From: Paragyromitra xinjiangensis
Lineage: Eukaryota; Ascomycota; Pezizomycetes; Pezizales; Discinaceae
Direction of reading: 5' to 3'
NCBI GenBank assembly: GCA_038503065.1
Contig: JBCAMK010000001.1
Coordinates: 2,170,001-2,234,000 of the forward strand
Length of the DNA: 64,000 nt
Position 1 is the first letter of the stretch; every line of letters begins with the position of its first letter. Made by a program: the position numbers and the translations under genes. The notes under the pieces are model-generated. The model saw only the letters and a list, made by a program, of their open reading frames with translations, was not told the origin of the DNA and searched no databases. This document shows, in pieces, positions 24,909 to 35,951 of the stretch.

Positions 24909-25933
24909 TCACCACCACTTCTCCATCAATATCATATTCCTCGGAAATCCTATTTCTTTCTCGATCATACCAACGAATTTATCGCTGAACTCCGGCGGAC
25001 CGCAAATGTACACAAGTGTTTTTTTTTCGGGAAATTTCCCCACCGCCTTCTTTACGTCAGCCACTGTCATTCTTCGGCGATGGTGCGGTTGCGGAGCAAC
25101 TCCGTCCGCGGTAACGAAGAGTTGAAGATCATCTGGAGGGAGTCTCAAAAGGCCTTTCATGTATGGCTCTGGTATAGGAGGCTTCGTGCTATAAAGAAAC
25201 GATATATTTATTGCATCATTTGGTGGGTATTCACTGATATGCTGCACCATCGACAACAGTGGGCTTTTTACACAATCAGTCGTCCCCCTATTAGTTTAGG
25301 TATAGAGCCTACTTACTTAATACCCACTCCTGCCCCAATAAATACGACATGCTCCAACTCATTCACATCTATGTCTCGGTCACTTGGTGGAAATGTGAAG
25401 CTTCCACCTACACCAATCTCTAGTTCCTTCCCCTCAATAATAGACTCATCCTGAAATAACCACGCTGCAGGAGGATTCTGCGGAGCGGCTTGGATAGCAA
25501 GTTGTATTTTGGGCAGGAAAGAAGGTGGCGAGAGAATCGTAAACCCTCCAGGCGACGGTGCGGAGGGGGAAGGAACGTATACGTCAAGCCATTGTCCAGG
25601 TTTAAACTTGTAGCTAATGAGTGATAAAACTACGGAGAGGGTAGCAATGCAGGGAGCGAACTTACAGCAAATCTTGGGTACGGGGGAAGCAGTGTCAATG
25701 TAAATAGACGCAAGTTTGGTGAGACACGGGATATGGCTGTGAGCTGCACCTTTTGAAGCGCCTATTCAATGTAATCCCCATATGATCAGCAAGCTCTACA
25801 TATCCACCATGAAGACCCGAATCGATTTGCTGTCAACCTTATCCCGCGGCTGCTCAGCCGTGCGCTCGATATGCGGGCGATACACGGAGGACATAGGGCG
25901 CAATAATGATGCTGTGGAAAACCGCCGAAGCAT
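24909..25933 (-). CDS. FAD/NAD(P)-binding oxidoreductase, OXNAD1-like, mitochondrial type
   Basis: Four exons on the minus strand: 25933-25838, 25761-25666, 25606-25317 and 25263-24909; 278 residues. The first exon encodes MLRRFSTASLLRPMSSVYRP, a typical mitochondrial targeting sequence. The ferredoxin-reductase-like fold follows: a beta-barrel FAD domain with FKPGQWLDVYVPSP and GGFTILSPPSFLPKIQLAI, then the pyridine-nucleotide domain starting GAGVGINPLLSMVQHISEYP (spanning the third junction) and ending with the family tail YICGPPEFSDKFV and ...MEKWW, where the terminal aromatic residue stacks on the flavin in this superfamily. The intron 2 acceptor (CAAG) was chosen because the nearer TAG acceptor puts a stop in frame. 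Substrate is unknown; the best comparison is the OXNAD1 group of reductases. Confidence 0.87.
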
Positions 25934-27105
25934 TAGCGGGTGGGCATGCGCGCGTGTAAGTAGTACAGATGCACAGAGTTGTTAGGAGCGGTAGCTCGAA
26001 ATAAGACTCTATTCGGTACCGGTGGCTAGTATTCTTTTTGCTTCTTCTCTCTATTGCAGGACGCAAATGTTGATCCGCAAAACACGATCGATCGCTGTTC
26101 GCCTGGATGTCGTAGCTGGGCTGGCCTACAATCTAATCTGATAACCGACGCTGGAAAGTTTTTCCGGGATCTCAAGACTAGCGTCCAAGCAATTTTACAA
26201 GCGTTACCATCATTACAAATCTCGGACGCAAGCGAGCGAATTCCCCGCATACATGTTGTCTGTCGTTAACTTCAAACAGCCCAATGCCGTGACTTGCATG
26301 CATCCAGTGACTAAACTCCTGTAGAGTAGATCCCAAAACCGAGGATCTCCCAAGCCACCATAGGACGCTAGTTCCGAATATATGAACTTTAATCACGAAA
26401 TAACCTGGACTCTTGCAGCCGCAGCGGCACGCTCAAGATGAAATTGACAATAACTCGCCCCAACGCTCTATGGGCATGCAACAAATCAAAACAAAAGAGC
26501 AAAATTAAACACGATGAGTAACTATAAAACAGTATCAATTGCCTTCTACACAGTGATGGTCTTTAGGTAGGCAGTGTCTCGGACCCAATTAAGTATCCGA
26601 CGTAACTCGCTTTTCGGTTCTCCGCCGTCCAATCTCCGGCAGGAGCCATAATCCCTCCAAAAAAAAAACACCCTGATATCATACAGCACACCAGAAAAAA
26701 ATAAGCTAGGAAAAAATAGTACCCCTAAACGCACAAACATGGTATCTCCACATGAACCGCCCAAAAACCCTGGACCCAAAACAAAGTAACCTAAACGCTC
26801 TCGTGAAAAAAAAAGGAAAAAAAGGCATTCAGTCTCCAACCCATGGTGAAAAATTGAATGAATAAAATCGAAAGAAAGAACGGAGACGTCAGGGCTCAAA
26901 AAGAAAACCACCGAGGCTGCCGTTTCCAACATAAAAAAGTTACAAGTGAGGTATTAATATTGTAAATTAGGATTAAATATCCAAAAAAGCCACCAAGCCT
27001 CTCATCCCCTCACCGTATGCGGAAGAGTCCCAAACCAAAACTGGTGTGCAAATGCAGGTCTTTTCAGTCGTAAGAAGCAGTAACCGAGAATCTGAAACTT
27101 TTTGA
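25934..27105. other. Intergenic region
   Basis: No gene seen. The first part is the oxidoreductase promoter. From 26.5 to 27.1 kb the sequence is rich in A runs on the plus strand (T runs in the sense of the DUF7729 gene) and fits the 3' untranslated region of that gene. Confidence 0.4.
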
Positions 27106-28501
27106 CTACATGATGATCACACTAATCACCAGCAAAACTGTAGACAAAAGTAGCGTTGCCGGCAAGGACGCTTTACCGGCAGCTCCAGTAAAAAGCGCTT
27201 CGACACTCGAGTTGACGAAATCTGGACCACAACCTAATGGGGCGAGACGGGTGGTTAATAATGGTTCCAGCATTTGAGGCCACAGCTTGCGGAACTTACC
27301 AAGATTGATCAATTGAGCCGCTGGGACATAAGTATCATACAGTGGCTGGGTGCTGTTTCCGGCAAAGGTAGAAAATATTCTCATCGTGTTCTGCAGACAG
27401 GTAGAACAGCTAAGACCACTGTTAGAGCGGTTCGCAATATAGCATGTCAACTGACGCCAGCAAGGTTGGGGGTGGTTTCCAAATAAATTGGCACTTACGT
27501 AGGTCGTGCGCCGCCTGGCAAGCTTCTACCTACAGGTAGGTAATAGGCATATGAATCACTCGGGCTAGAAGTGTTGGTTATCCCATCAACATAGCCTAAA
27601 AGAACGTGATGTCAGAAATATTCGAGTGCGATCATGTGATGATATCAAGTTCAGGGGAAACTGACAGTACGATCCAGAATCTGATTTCAGACAACCCGCT
27701 GTGTAGACCGGTTTATAGGCGATGAACGCAGCATATGCCTGAGCCACAATTGGGTTTCCTAGACGGTAATCCGCACCACAGTTTTCATCCGTAGTAATTT
27801 CTCGCCCTAATTTGTCCATGATGCTCTGGCAATTGTTGATATCGACGTTGCATGTTTTATCAATAATCTGGGTCGTGGGAAATGCTCCATCCTTGGTGAT
27901 TTCGAAAAAGGATTGCGAATTCTGTATGCGCTACAGTAAGCATATTACACTGACTTCCCCGCGCATTGAATCTAGGACGTACCAGGAGCAACGCAGATAA
28001 GGGTAAACAGTTCAAAAAGTCGGCATCCTGAAGAAATGTAGCAAAAAATGCAGGGCATGTTGTGGTGGTAGTATTAGAACTGATTGTAACGGTGTCGAAC
28101 AAAATCGGATTATCAACAGATCCCCCAGTAGAATCAATAGTAACAGCGGTTTGAGTATCTGAGCTTGAAGAAGTAGATGACGCGCTGGCGCTAGTGGTTG
28201 AGGATGCATCATCAACAGGGACAGCAGCAGCCGAATCAGACATGAAAAAGACCAACAAAACGAGTGATAGAATTGTAAATTTGGCGTTAAACGAATGACG
28301 AAATTTCTTAATGAACGAGTGACTTTTGTTGCTTTTGACTTCCTTCAAATTCCCCCGTTGTTTCAACCCTAGTTTCATACTCCATCTCTTCCCACTTCCC
28401 TCACCCTGATCCTTCAGCGAAGCAGCTGTCGATGTATAACATTCCGATTCGCTGATTCGCATAAACGAACTAGGAGATTGACGAGATCCAAAGGCGCTCA
28501 T
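27106..28501 (-). CDS. DUF7729 cell-surface protein, probably GPI-anchored
   Basis: Four exons on the minus strand: 28501-27983, 27921-27666, 27595-27499 and 27409-27106; 391 residues from the first in-frame ATG. Family text: TCPAFFATFLQDADFLNCLP, then NSQSFFEITKDGAF, CNVDINNCQSIMDKLG, NCGADYRLGNPIVAQAYAAF, CYVDGITNTSSPSDSYAYYL and RPTCSTCLQNTMRIFSTFAG, each joined correctly over the introns and rich in paired cysteines typical of a secreted fold. A Ser/Thr-rich linker lies before the domain. The C terminus (GKASLPATLLLSTVLLVISV) is hydrophobic with small residues before it, as in a GPI-anchor signal. A hydrophobic stretch at about 75-89 followed by SAAAVP looks like a signal segment but sits behind 74 charged residues; a later Met at residue 42 (28378) could be the true start. 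Function unknown. Confidence 0.85.
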
Positions 28502-28920
28502 AGTAGTCAGTGGTTGATACACGGCATCAGTTGCATGTCCTAAAATATAAATGATATTCGTAGTGAACAATGCAAGTTCACCGAGCTGAGGAGGGTCGAG
28601 CGAGTGACCGATCGACTATTAGAACAAAGAGTCAAGAACCTGCCCGAAAAGACGAAACCCAAAATCACCACTAAGTAGGTATGAATCTACAGTGGCGGCC
28701 TAGTCTTGTCTAAGATGAGCGCACTTCTCCAGGCTGGGAGAAGAATTGACAGATGTGGGTGAGTGAGCGTGGATTAAAGGGAATGCTGATAAAAAGGCAA
28801 AAGAGTGTCAACGAGCGGCTACAAGTTCCCTGCTGGTAAAAATGGTAAAAATGAGTGTACGCCTATGGCTGTGGTTGCGCACACACGAGCACAAGACAAA
28901 GCAGACAGGGAAAGACCGTC

Positions 28921-28973
28921 GGGAGGGGGCCGGAGGCGGGGAGGGGGGGGAGGTGGAGGGGGTGGAGAAGAGG
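28921..28973 (+). repeat. G-rich polypurine tract with quadruplex potential
   Basis: Five or more runs of three or more G occur within 53 bases, separated by one to four bases, including an uninterrupted run of eight. Such a pattern can form a G-quadruplex on the plus strand. It lies about 420 bases upstream of the DUF7729 start codon. Confidence 0.7.
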
Positions 28974-29929
28974 AGGAAAAGAGCTCTTGAAAGAAATCTC
29001 TATCTTGGTCTCGCGACTCTTGCGGACCTCGATATGAAGGAGGAGGAGGTGGCCAGGTTAAAGAAGGCGTCCTGCCCCCGCGAATGCTCCCCCTAAAAAC
29101 CCACAATCGGCAGCAGCATACAGGGCTGGCTTGCGCAAGACGTGTCAAGCGAGACATGACTCGCGATTCGACGGCCCAAACCACGGCTGTTTGACAGCTA
29201 CGGATGGCTCGACATGGGAAAGTAAAGTTCTTTACTTGAGTCCATATCAGGCCTTGTCCTGTCGTCTTCATCTCCACATGCCCTGCATCAATGCATCTTC
29301 GCTCAACTCGGCAACTCCCCAATAGGCTGAGGTCCCCAGCGATTGATTGGGGAACAGACCGTGTTCAAGTGAAACCATGTGTATTCCTTTAACCACTTAT
29401 GTCTACCGACCAGTAGGAGCCACGCGGCACCTTTCAGATTTTGCAGCATTCCCTTTTAGATCCAGATAAGGCAGTACTTGTGCCTGATTCCGACAGCTCC
29501 CGGTTAGGTCATCAACAGTCTACTCCAGTGGCTCCTCACCCTCGCTCCGATCATTTCCAGAAGATCTGGGCAGCAGCAGTAAGTGGGGGGGCTTCATGAT
29601 GCATCCACATGGCAGCATCGTTTCAAGCCAAGGGCGACAATTCATTCGTGGTCTACGATCTTGCAAACGTTTTTGGTTTTGGAACCTGCGCTATCGAAAA
29701 TCGATTTGGCAAAGATCAGCGACAAGAAATATCATCAACCTGCACGATCTTCGTTGCTGTAACTCCGGAGGTTGTTCAGAGGAAAATTTAATAGAGCTGT
29801 CGGACCGTGCCTTTGTGCATACATACATGTAAGTATCGGTAACGGTTATGCAATGGCATTCACTCAAAGCACACCAACCCAACAAAGAAGCTTAAGGTGT
29901 CATATATGCTCGTCTGAGACTTAAAATAC

Positions 29930-29972
29930 GAGGAAGGAAAGAAAGAAGAAGAAAAGAAGAAAAAAGAAGAAG
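29930..29972 (+). repeat. Polypurine A/G run
   Basis: 43 bases consist only of A and G, mostly GAA and AGAA units, with no pyrimidine. Probably a simple-sequence tract; no coding meaning. Confidence 0.8.
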
Positions 29973-30806
29973 CATCCTCTGTGCGCGCCGGTGGTACCTT
30001 ACAGGACCTGACTCTAGCCTACTCTAGCTACGCTTTCGATCAACAATTCGGCTCTTGACGCAGAAGATACTTGTGCATTTCTTTTGGTACGTGTGATTCC
30101 GCTATCTGCGGCATGTGTAGGTAACCACAGTGGTCTTGTCGCGTTCACGGATTACCCAACTTCTCACCACTCACCAACACCCGAGTTGCCAGTGCTCCAG
30201 GACCTGTTTTTGTTTATTTCTCCCATGCCCGTGTCTGTTTTGTGGAAAGTTTTCCTCAGTTGACGGGGTGAGTTATAGGAAAACATGGGGAAGAAACGAC
30301 ACGGCGCTCTTACCAAGCACGTCTTAGCATTCGGGTAGAGTGACTTGTGAGCCCCGAGGAAACTCCCCATTTCGTACCATGCGCAATGACCTCAGATAGA
30401 TAAATCGGCTGTTCCCAGATCCTCCCTGTTTCAAGCCTCTTTACGTTTCTGTCTCATTTCTCCTTGGATGTTCCAGCCAATTACCCATCATCACATCTCC
30501 GCCACAGGTCATGGGGGATGTCGCTTTGGCGGCGGGACCACCCGATTGTTTTGGTATCTGGGCCATTGTATTACACTCCACGCTACCCGCTCCAGGGGCA
30601 GGATTCTATGAGACCCGTCTTTTGACATGAGATGCTTCAAATCCTCTTGTGAATCTTGAATGCTTCGAAATTCAAGAATAGATCGCAGGTTACATCCGCG
30701 AAATCTTTCGGAGCGAGAGACATCATCTAACAGGTCAGTCGTACCCTCATACCAGCAGGATCCCGCTGTTTTTCATGTACATCTTCACTGATGACCGCTT
30801 AAAAAG

Positions 30807-30813
30807 TATATAA
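30807..30813 (+). promoter_or_regulatory. TATA-like element upstream of the F-box gene
   Basis: TATATAA, 130 bases before the ATG at 30943, followed by a C/T-rich leader. Transcription starting a few tens of bases downstream would leave a leader of roughly 80-100 bases before 30943. Confidence 0.4.
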
Positions 30814-30942
30814 CACTTGGATGCATCTATCCATCGCCAATTCCACTGTATCTCAACGTCATCTGCAATCCCCGTGACCGTGACCATTTCAACCCCCTCC
30901 CCCTTTCTTCCATCGGCCTCACAGGGGCCACACCACACAGAC

Positions 30943-32796
30943 ATGTCCCACCCGCAGCAACAACAACAACGAAAACGGCGGGGCAAACCTCAGACCCTAC
31001 CTCAGAAGATTCTCTATAACATTCTTTGGCATTTGCCAACAGATACCCTCTTCACTGCGTCGTTGGTGTCCTCGGAGTGGCGTAAACTGATATTCGGGTC
31101 GGGACGCCTCTCTAACTCCCTCCTCCGCCCGCACCTTTCCGTGCTGCGTGAGCGCTTCGGCTTCGAACAAGTCCCTCACCGGCTTCCCATATCGGCTGTC
31201 CGCCAGCTACTCCTCCGGTACGCGAAACAAGAGCTGCCAAGCACGCTCTGCGCCAAAGAAATCTACGACACTAAAGCATGCACCTCTGCAAGCATATGGC
31301 GCGACGACTGCTCCATTCCACTGCGTCTGCGCCGCTTTGCGGTTTGCGGGTCGCTCCTCGCAATTGCAACGAGGTGTAAACACATTTACGTGTTTGAGCT
31401 TACCAAGAGGCCCATGGAGCTTCTGGCAAAAATCTCACTTACGAAGTACCCGATAGCGCTGGCGATATCGGACGCATATTTGGCAGTGTTGGATGATGAA
31501 AGTGTGAGCATGTATTCACTGCTGGCACGGAACACACCATCTTTTATGATCATACACATATACTCTGTTAAAATCCCACAGATTCGGCACCCATCTGCGA
31601 TCGCTATTACGCCGGGCCTTGAGTCAACGCCATTAGTGGCTGTATTGGCGTCTTCGATATACTTGATCCATCCTTCGTATGCACTGACCCAAAAGCGGGG
31701 CGGCTTCTTCCGCAGCCACGATGAAGAAGAGGAAGAGGAAGAGGTGATCGTCGATACTTCACGGAAGGGCAAGGAGAAAGAGAAACTGCCGCTCTCTCAT
31801 TCACCTTCGTCTCTCAAGAGAAACCCATGGCTCTTGGCCACTGCCGGCTCGGGCATAGGTGCCTCATTCCCCTTAGCGTTTACAATGCACGGCCGCCAGG
31901 TATCAGTTTCAGCGTGGGGGGACAACGGTGGTGATTTCCAGCGTTCTGGGTTCATCGGAGGACTCTGGAGCAACGAAGACCCAGAGCAACTCAAGCAACG
32001 TATCGAGCTTTCCCTGAAGGAAGGCGAAAATGTTCACAAAATCACACACGCCACGGACCAGATTTGGCGTTTTTACACAGCGAGACTATCATACAAAAAG
32101 AAGAATATTGATGGTTCAACAACCCCTATTGGTACAGCTAGAAATCGCTGGCAGGCACGCCTAGTCGACACTGGCGACCAGATGCCAATTGAATCACCAA
32201 TACACATCTACGACTCCTTCTACATCGTAACGGAAGTAACAACCAGACTGGTAAGGATCATATCACTGGCACCTTTTGCAAGTAAAATGATATTATACTG
32301 TCGCCTCGACTCCGACTCTAAACCCAACTCTACCTCTAAACCTGACCTCAATATTGCTACAGAGAAAGTGACGAAACACTGTGGCTATGTTGTGGTACCA
32401 GGGGGGAGAGATGGTGGTTATATTGCTTTCAACCATCGCCCAGGGTTTATCAGAATCTTACCGATAAGACGAATCCCAATGCACGATGCAACAGACTCTT
32501 CAGAGGAACAGCAAGTGGATTTGAGCCAGCAGATCACAGAACAGCTCAGAGAGATTGCAATCGGCGAAGAGGGAGATATTGTCGGGATGGCTGGTGATGC
32601 AAAACGTCTGGTGGTGGTCATGGAGAACAGAGTCATTGTGGTTCGGCTGTGGTGTGAGGATGCACCGAGTCGAAGCGTGGGGAGCGATGTTGAGCCAGAT
32701 TGGATAGTAAATAAATCTGGAGGAGTGAGAAAGGAAGGAGAGCGGATGTCGTTTCTGATGTGGGGGCTGAGTTGCGCGCGGTGCGTGGTACAGTAA
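30943..32796 (+). CDS. F-box protein
   Basis: Single exon, 617 residues from the first in-frame ATG at 30943; the frame is open further upstream but has no ATG there. The N terminus is a glutamine run followed by basic residues (KRRGK). The F-box occupies about residues 14-65, with TLPQKILYNILWHLPTDTLF and ASLVSSEWRKLI giving the usual helix-turn-helix pattern that binds Skp1 in an SCF ubiquitin ligase. The remaining 550 residues show repeated beta-strand patterns (for example RFAVCGSLLAIATRCKHIYV, LAISDAYLAVLDDESVSMYS) like a degenerate beta-propeller, interrupted by an acidic stretch EEEEEEEV near residue 267. The substrate cannot be predicted. I know similar F-box proteins in Pezizomycotina but no named orthologue. 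Confidence 0.82.
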   Translation: MSHPQQQQQRKRRGKPQTLPQKILYNILWHLPTDTLFTASLVSSEWRKLIFGSGRLSNSLLRPHLSVLRERFGFEQVPHRLPISAVRQLLLRYAKQELPSTLCAKEIYDTKACTSASIWRDDCSIPLRLRRFAVCGSLLAIATRCKHIYVFELTKRPMELLAKISLTKYPIALAISDAYLAVLDDESVSMYSLLARNTPSFMIIHIYSVKIPQIRHPSAIAITPGLESTPLVAVLASSIYLIHPSYALTQKRGGFFRSHDEEEEEEEVIVDTSRKGKEKEKLPLSHSPSSLKRNPWLLATAGSGIGASFPLAFTMHGRQVSVSAWGDNGGDFQRSGFIGGLWSNEDPEQLKQRIELSLKEGENVHKITHATDQIWRFYTARLSYKKKNIDGSTTPIGTARNRWQARLVDTGDQMPIESPIHIYDSFYIVTEVTTRLVRIISLAPFASKMILYCRLDSDSKPNSTSKPDLNIATEKVTKHCGYVVVPGGRDGGYIAFNHRPGFIRILPIRRIPMHDATDSSEEQQVDLSQQITEQLREIAIGEEGDIVGMAGDAKRLVVVMENRVIVVRLWCEDAPSRSVGSDVEPDWIVNKSGGVRKEGERMSFLMWGLSCARCVVQ

Positions 32797-34034
32797 GAAC
32801 TTTTGACACATGAGTGGGTAGATTACAATGAAGATTCGGCATTTCGTCCGAATTTATGCTAGTTGGATGAATGGAACAACGGGTCAGTAAGTTCCTACTC
32901 TCACGGGCCTAAGCGTTTGGTCCTTTCTTCTCTCGCCATGGATCATAGTGTATCACTCACTGTATATGCACATCTTTACTGTTTTGACTAGACAACTACC
33001 TAGACGAGTGGAGTGCAATTTCCTTTTACCTTTCTTTTTTTTGTATAATCTTCCTCACGATATCCAGGTAATCGTGGATTTTTTTATGTAATGATTGCCC
33101 TGTATGGTAGTCTCTCTTGTGCTAATTAGGGATGGTGGGCACACTGTTATAACGGCACAATTTAAGCTTCAAGCATCATCTATTGTAATCCTCTCTAGTT
33201 AATTGCGCCTATCTCTCTTTAGTGCGAATGTTCTTGGTTTAGAGCAGCATTGTTGGCTTCAGGTTTTTACCAGAGATGACTCGTCTCTTCTAGTACATAC
33301 ATAAGCCGAACTAAGACTAAAGGCCAAAAAACAAGACCCTGCGGGATGCATGAGCCGTAAGAAATAAGCACCCAGTTATTACGAGTGGCGATTGGTCACT
33401 TCATGTGTAAGTGGATACATGAGTATTGATCGCAGACACATACTATTGGTTATAAGGACCGCAAGCCTTTAATTGTGATCACCAGAGCTTGCTATATTTT
33501 AGGATGATGATTACAATAATACCAGGTGGCTGACTGCAATCATCACAATAGCAAATATCCCGCAACGTCAAATTGTGCGCCTTTTGCATCATTTTGATGT
33601 TAATATCAAACCCCTCAGATTTGCGATCGATCCCTGGTGGTAATCATTTCTTGGCTGGGCTAATAATAATTCTGTGGAAAGCGGATTAACTCGTTTCGGC
33701 GAAGATTAGTTGCTTTGCAGGGATACCGATTGGGCAAACGTTTCCCCCTCCCGTCGACTTTCCAAACGGGCGGGCTTGAGTGACCTATTACCGAGGTGGG
33801 GAATGAGCCTGGCTGCCTGGCCCAGTTAATGGGGAGTTACACCAAGACTAGGCTCCTATGGCGAGGAAGTACCCTGGAATCAAATAACCATCTTATCTTA
33901 TCATCTTATCGGCCAGCGATAACTACCCCAGAACAGAACAGGCAACAGTCAACACCCGACTCTTACCTCCCCGAATCCTCCCCACAGCCCAACCCTCCCC
34001 CATAATAGTCACACCCCCCCCCAAATAACCCCAA
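32797..34034. other. Intergenic region
   Basis: No gene seen. The T-rich part up to about 33.3 kb fits the 3' region of the F-box gene. The C-rich stretch at 33.9-34.0 kb with a run of nine C is the leader of the next gene. Confidence 0.4.
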
Positions 34035-35051
34035 ATGGCTGCTGTTTCACCTCCCCTCTCTCCCACTACTCCCCAAAAATGGCGTCCCCGTTCCTCACGC
34101 ACTTACACCTACACGCGTGACCAGCTCGAACAGCACTTCGGGAACCCTCATGACGGTACTCTCACGGGCAGTATTGATGACCCTCAACGTATTTCCCGTA
34201 TCCTTATCTTCGATAATCAACACCCCTCGTTCCCGCCGGAAATCTTCATCAAATCTAACCTTCACCTTGTCTTCGGTACCCCGCTAAGGACTCTCCAGGT
34301 TGTTCCTATCCCGTTATTTCAGCAGATGCCATGGGGCCCGTCCCCGAGCAGTTCTGGTGAGCCAGGCACGAAAGATAGATGGGAGTTTGTCGGGTGGTAC
34401 GTGATCGACAACGTGCAACTCATTGAGCGTCGTAGCCCTGAGCTGTGCACAAGGCTGGAGGTGAAATGGGGCGCAAAGAAAGGACGTGCCGGACAGAGAA
34501 CCCCCGAAGCGTGGAATAGGAGCTTAAGCGTGGACTGGGCGTTGGTTTCACTAAGAATAGTATCGGATAAAGATTGCCCGCTTGAGCACTCGAGTCCTAC
34601 TAGCAGGACGCTGGAGACCTTTAGTGATGAGGGTGGGGTTGACCTCGGGCCCGGGGCTGGATTTCCCAAAAAGCCCTTCTCAACCGACGGCGACATACCC
34701 GAAGACTATTTCCCAGGGCCCCCACCGCCAACTCGTCGGACTACAAATGTTGGCATGATAGTTCCACAGATGGAAGAATATTTTATTCCGCCGCCTCCAC
34801 CACCTCCAACCCGCGTACCAACGATGGGTGCAGGTTCGACTAGTTTCGAGGACACAGGGCTGGACTGCAAACTTATGGACGAGAGTATTATTAGCATATC
34901 CAGGCAGTCGGAGGAGAGCATGAGCGAGAGTGACTACGGGAATGTAACAAGATCAGAGATTGAGGATTGCGATCGTTGGAGTGAGTTGAGTACTGGGCCG
35001 GTAGATAGGCAATGGACAGTCGTTTATGAGGAAAAGGATGAACTTGTCTGA
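34035..35051 (+). CDS. Unrecognised fungal protein with proline-rich tail
   Basis: Single exon, 338 residues, good coding character throughout. I do not recognise it. Residues 1-20 are Ser/Pro-rich. A globular core of about residues 25-180 contains YTRDQLEQHFGNPHDGTLTG, RILIFDNQHPSFPPEIF, TPLRTLQVVPIPLFQQMPWG, WEFVGWYVIDNVQLIERRSP and EAWNRSLSVDWALVSLRIV; the tryptophan-rich WEFVGWY strand and the paired helices suggest a compact fold. The second half looks disordered, with two polyproline tracts (PGPPPPTRR near 228, FIPPPPPPPTR near 248) that could bind SH3, WW or profilin partners, and an acidic, serine-rich tail with several possible phosphosites. No signal peptide or membrane span. The ATG lies in a clean C-rich leader. 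Confidence 0.75.
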   Translation: MAAVSPPLSPTTPQKWRPRSSRTYTYTRDQLEQHFGNPHDGTLTGSIDDPQRISRILIFDNQHPSFPPEIFIKSNLHLVFGTPLRTLQVVPIPLFQQMPWGPSPSSSGEPGTKDRWEFVGWYVIDNVQLIERRSPELCTRLEVKWGAKKGRAGQRTPEAWNRSLSVDWALVSLRIVSDKDCPLEHSSPTSRTLETFSDEGGVDLGPGAGFPKKPFSTDGDIPEDYFPGPPPPTRRTTNVGMIVPQMEEYFIPPPPPPPTRVPTMGAGSTSFEDTGLDCKLMDESIISISRQSEESMSESDYGNVTRSEIEDCDRWSELSTGPVDRQWTVVYEEKDELV

Positions 35052-35539
35052 GCAGGGAATTTCTTTTCAGCGCAAAGGAGGATCTTAATGGTTTTATATC
35101 ACGGATAAAAGCTACTTGCTGGTTTTTATTGCAGAATTCATAGTTATGGTTTTTTCATTACGGTTACTTTCTTTGGTTTTTATTTACTAAGTTGATATTT
35201 GGATCACAGAAGCGTGAATTGGGGTTGATTGAAATTGACTTAGCTGGCGTGATGGGGAGGGCTTTCTCGTATCTTTCGCATTTTTTATATATCATTCGAA
35301 CCTCATTATTGGGGACATCGTGTCTCTTAAGAAAACATGATTTTTTTACTAGTTGCCTATTGATGAGACTGCTCCGGTAATTCCCTATGACGCGCAGGGT
35401 TGTTCCCGATCCTAGACAAGGCAAGGATCAACTGCCACCAAACACGACCAACTTTTAATACAAAAATGTCTTAAATAAGTGTAAACAAATCTCGGGAAAG
35501 GTGTTTCAAACAAATGTTGTAAAGTCTTGGAAACTATAA
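35052..35539. other. Intergenic region
   Basis: No gene seen; AT-rich 3' region of the preceding gene up to the tRNA at 35540. Confidence 0.4.
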
Positions 35540-35611
35540 GGTCACATGGCCCAATGGCAAGGCGCTTGACTACGAATCAAGAGATTCCAGGTTCGACCCC
35601 TGGTGTGATCA
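35540..35611 (+). tRNA. tRNA-Arg (ACG), intronless, acceptor-stem variant
   Basis: 72 bases, the same as the other copies except that the fifth acceptor-stem pair is changed from G-C to A-T on both sides (GGTCACA with TGTGATC). Anticodon loop CTACGAA, T loop TTCGACC and discriminator A are unchanged. Both sides of the pair changed together, so the stem remains fully formed and the gene is probably functional. Confidence 0.94.
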
Positions 35612-35951
35612 TTACAGCTGGGGATTTCTTTTCGCTTTTGTTTGGATAGGATCGATGTTGAGACGGTATGATCCTCTCTATGTGGTCTGGCCCGAAAGGT
35701 ATTTCTAGAGGTTTGGACGACCACGAAACTACATGTGTATGTAGTGAATCTACGATGAATGCATTGTTGCCAGGCTTTTTAATGTAGAATACATGTAGTA
35801 GCAGCTATCGGCTAGCGGAATAAAGCGCGTGTCTTTAAGCATGTGGTATGCACCCTGAAATAATTCCTAGTATGCCTAAGCATACAAAAAAACTAAAACG
35901 GAAACTAACACCCACAAACCATGAGAATCCAATTGTCCTCGGATGATGTTC
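35612..35951. other. Spacer between two tRNA-Arg genes
   Basis: No gene seen in this 340-base spacer. Contains a TACATGTA palindrome at 35790-35797. Confidence 0.4.

Larger units (their letters stand above)
28502..30942. other. Divergent intergenic region
   Basis: About 2.4 kb between the divergent DUF7729 and F-box genes. No gene seen; frames at 28.8-29.3 kb are shadows of the purine-rich tract. Contains the G-rich block (28921-28973), a polypurine A/G run (29930-29972), a TACATGTA palindrome (29822-29829) and a TATATAA element (30807-30813). Confidence 0.45.

Noticed and set aside
26546..26932. 128-residue Phe-rich frame on the minus strand
   Set aside because: Made by T-rich sequence that fits the 3' untranslated region of the DUF7729 gene; no recognisable family.
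28819..29322. 167-residue frame on the minus strand
   Set aside because: Its centre is polyproline produced by the G-rich purine tract read in reverse; the rest shows no protein-like pattern.
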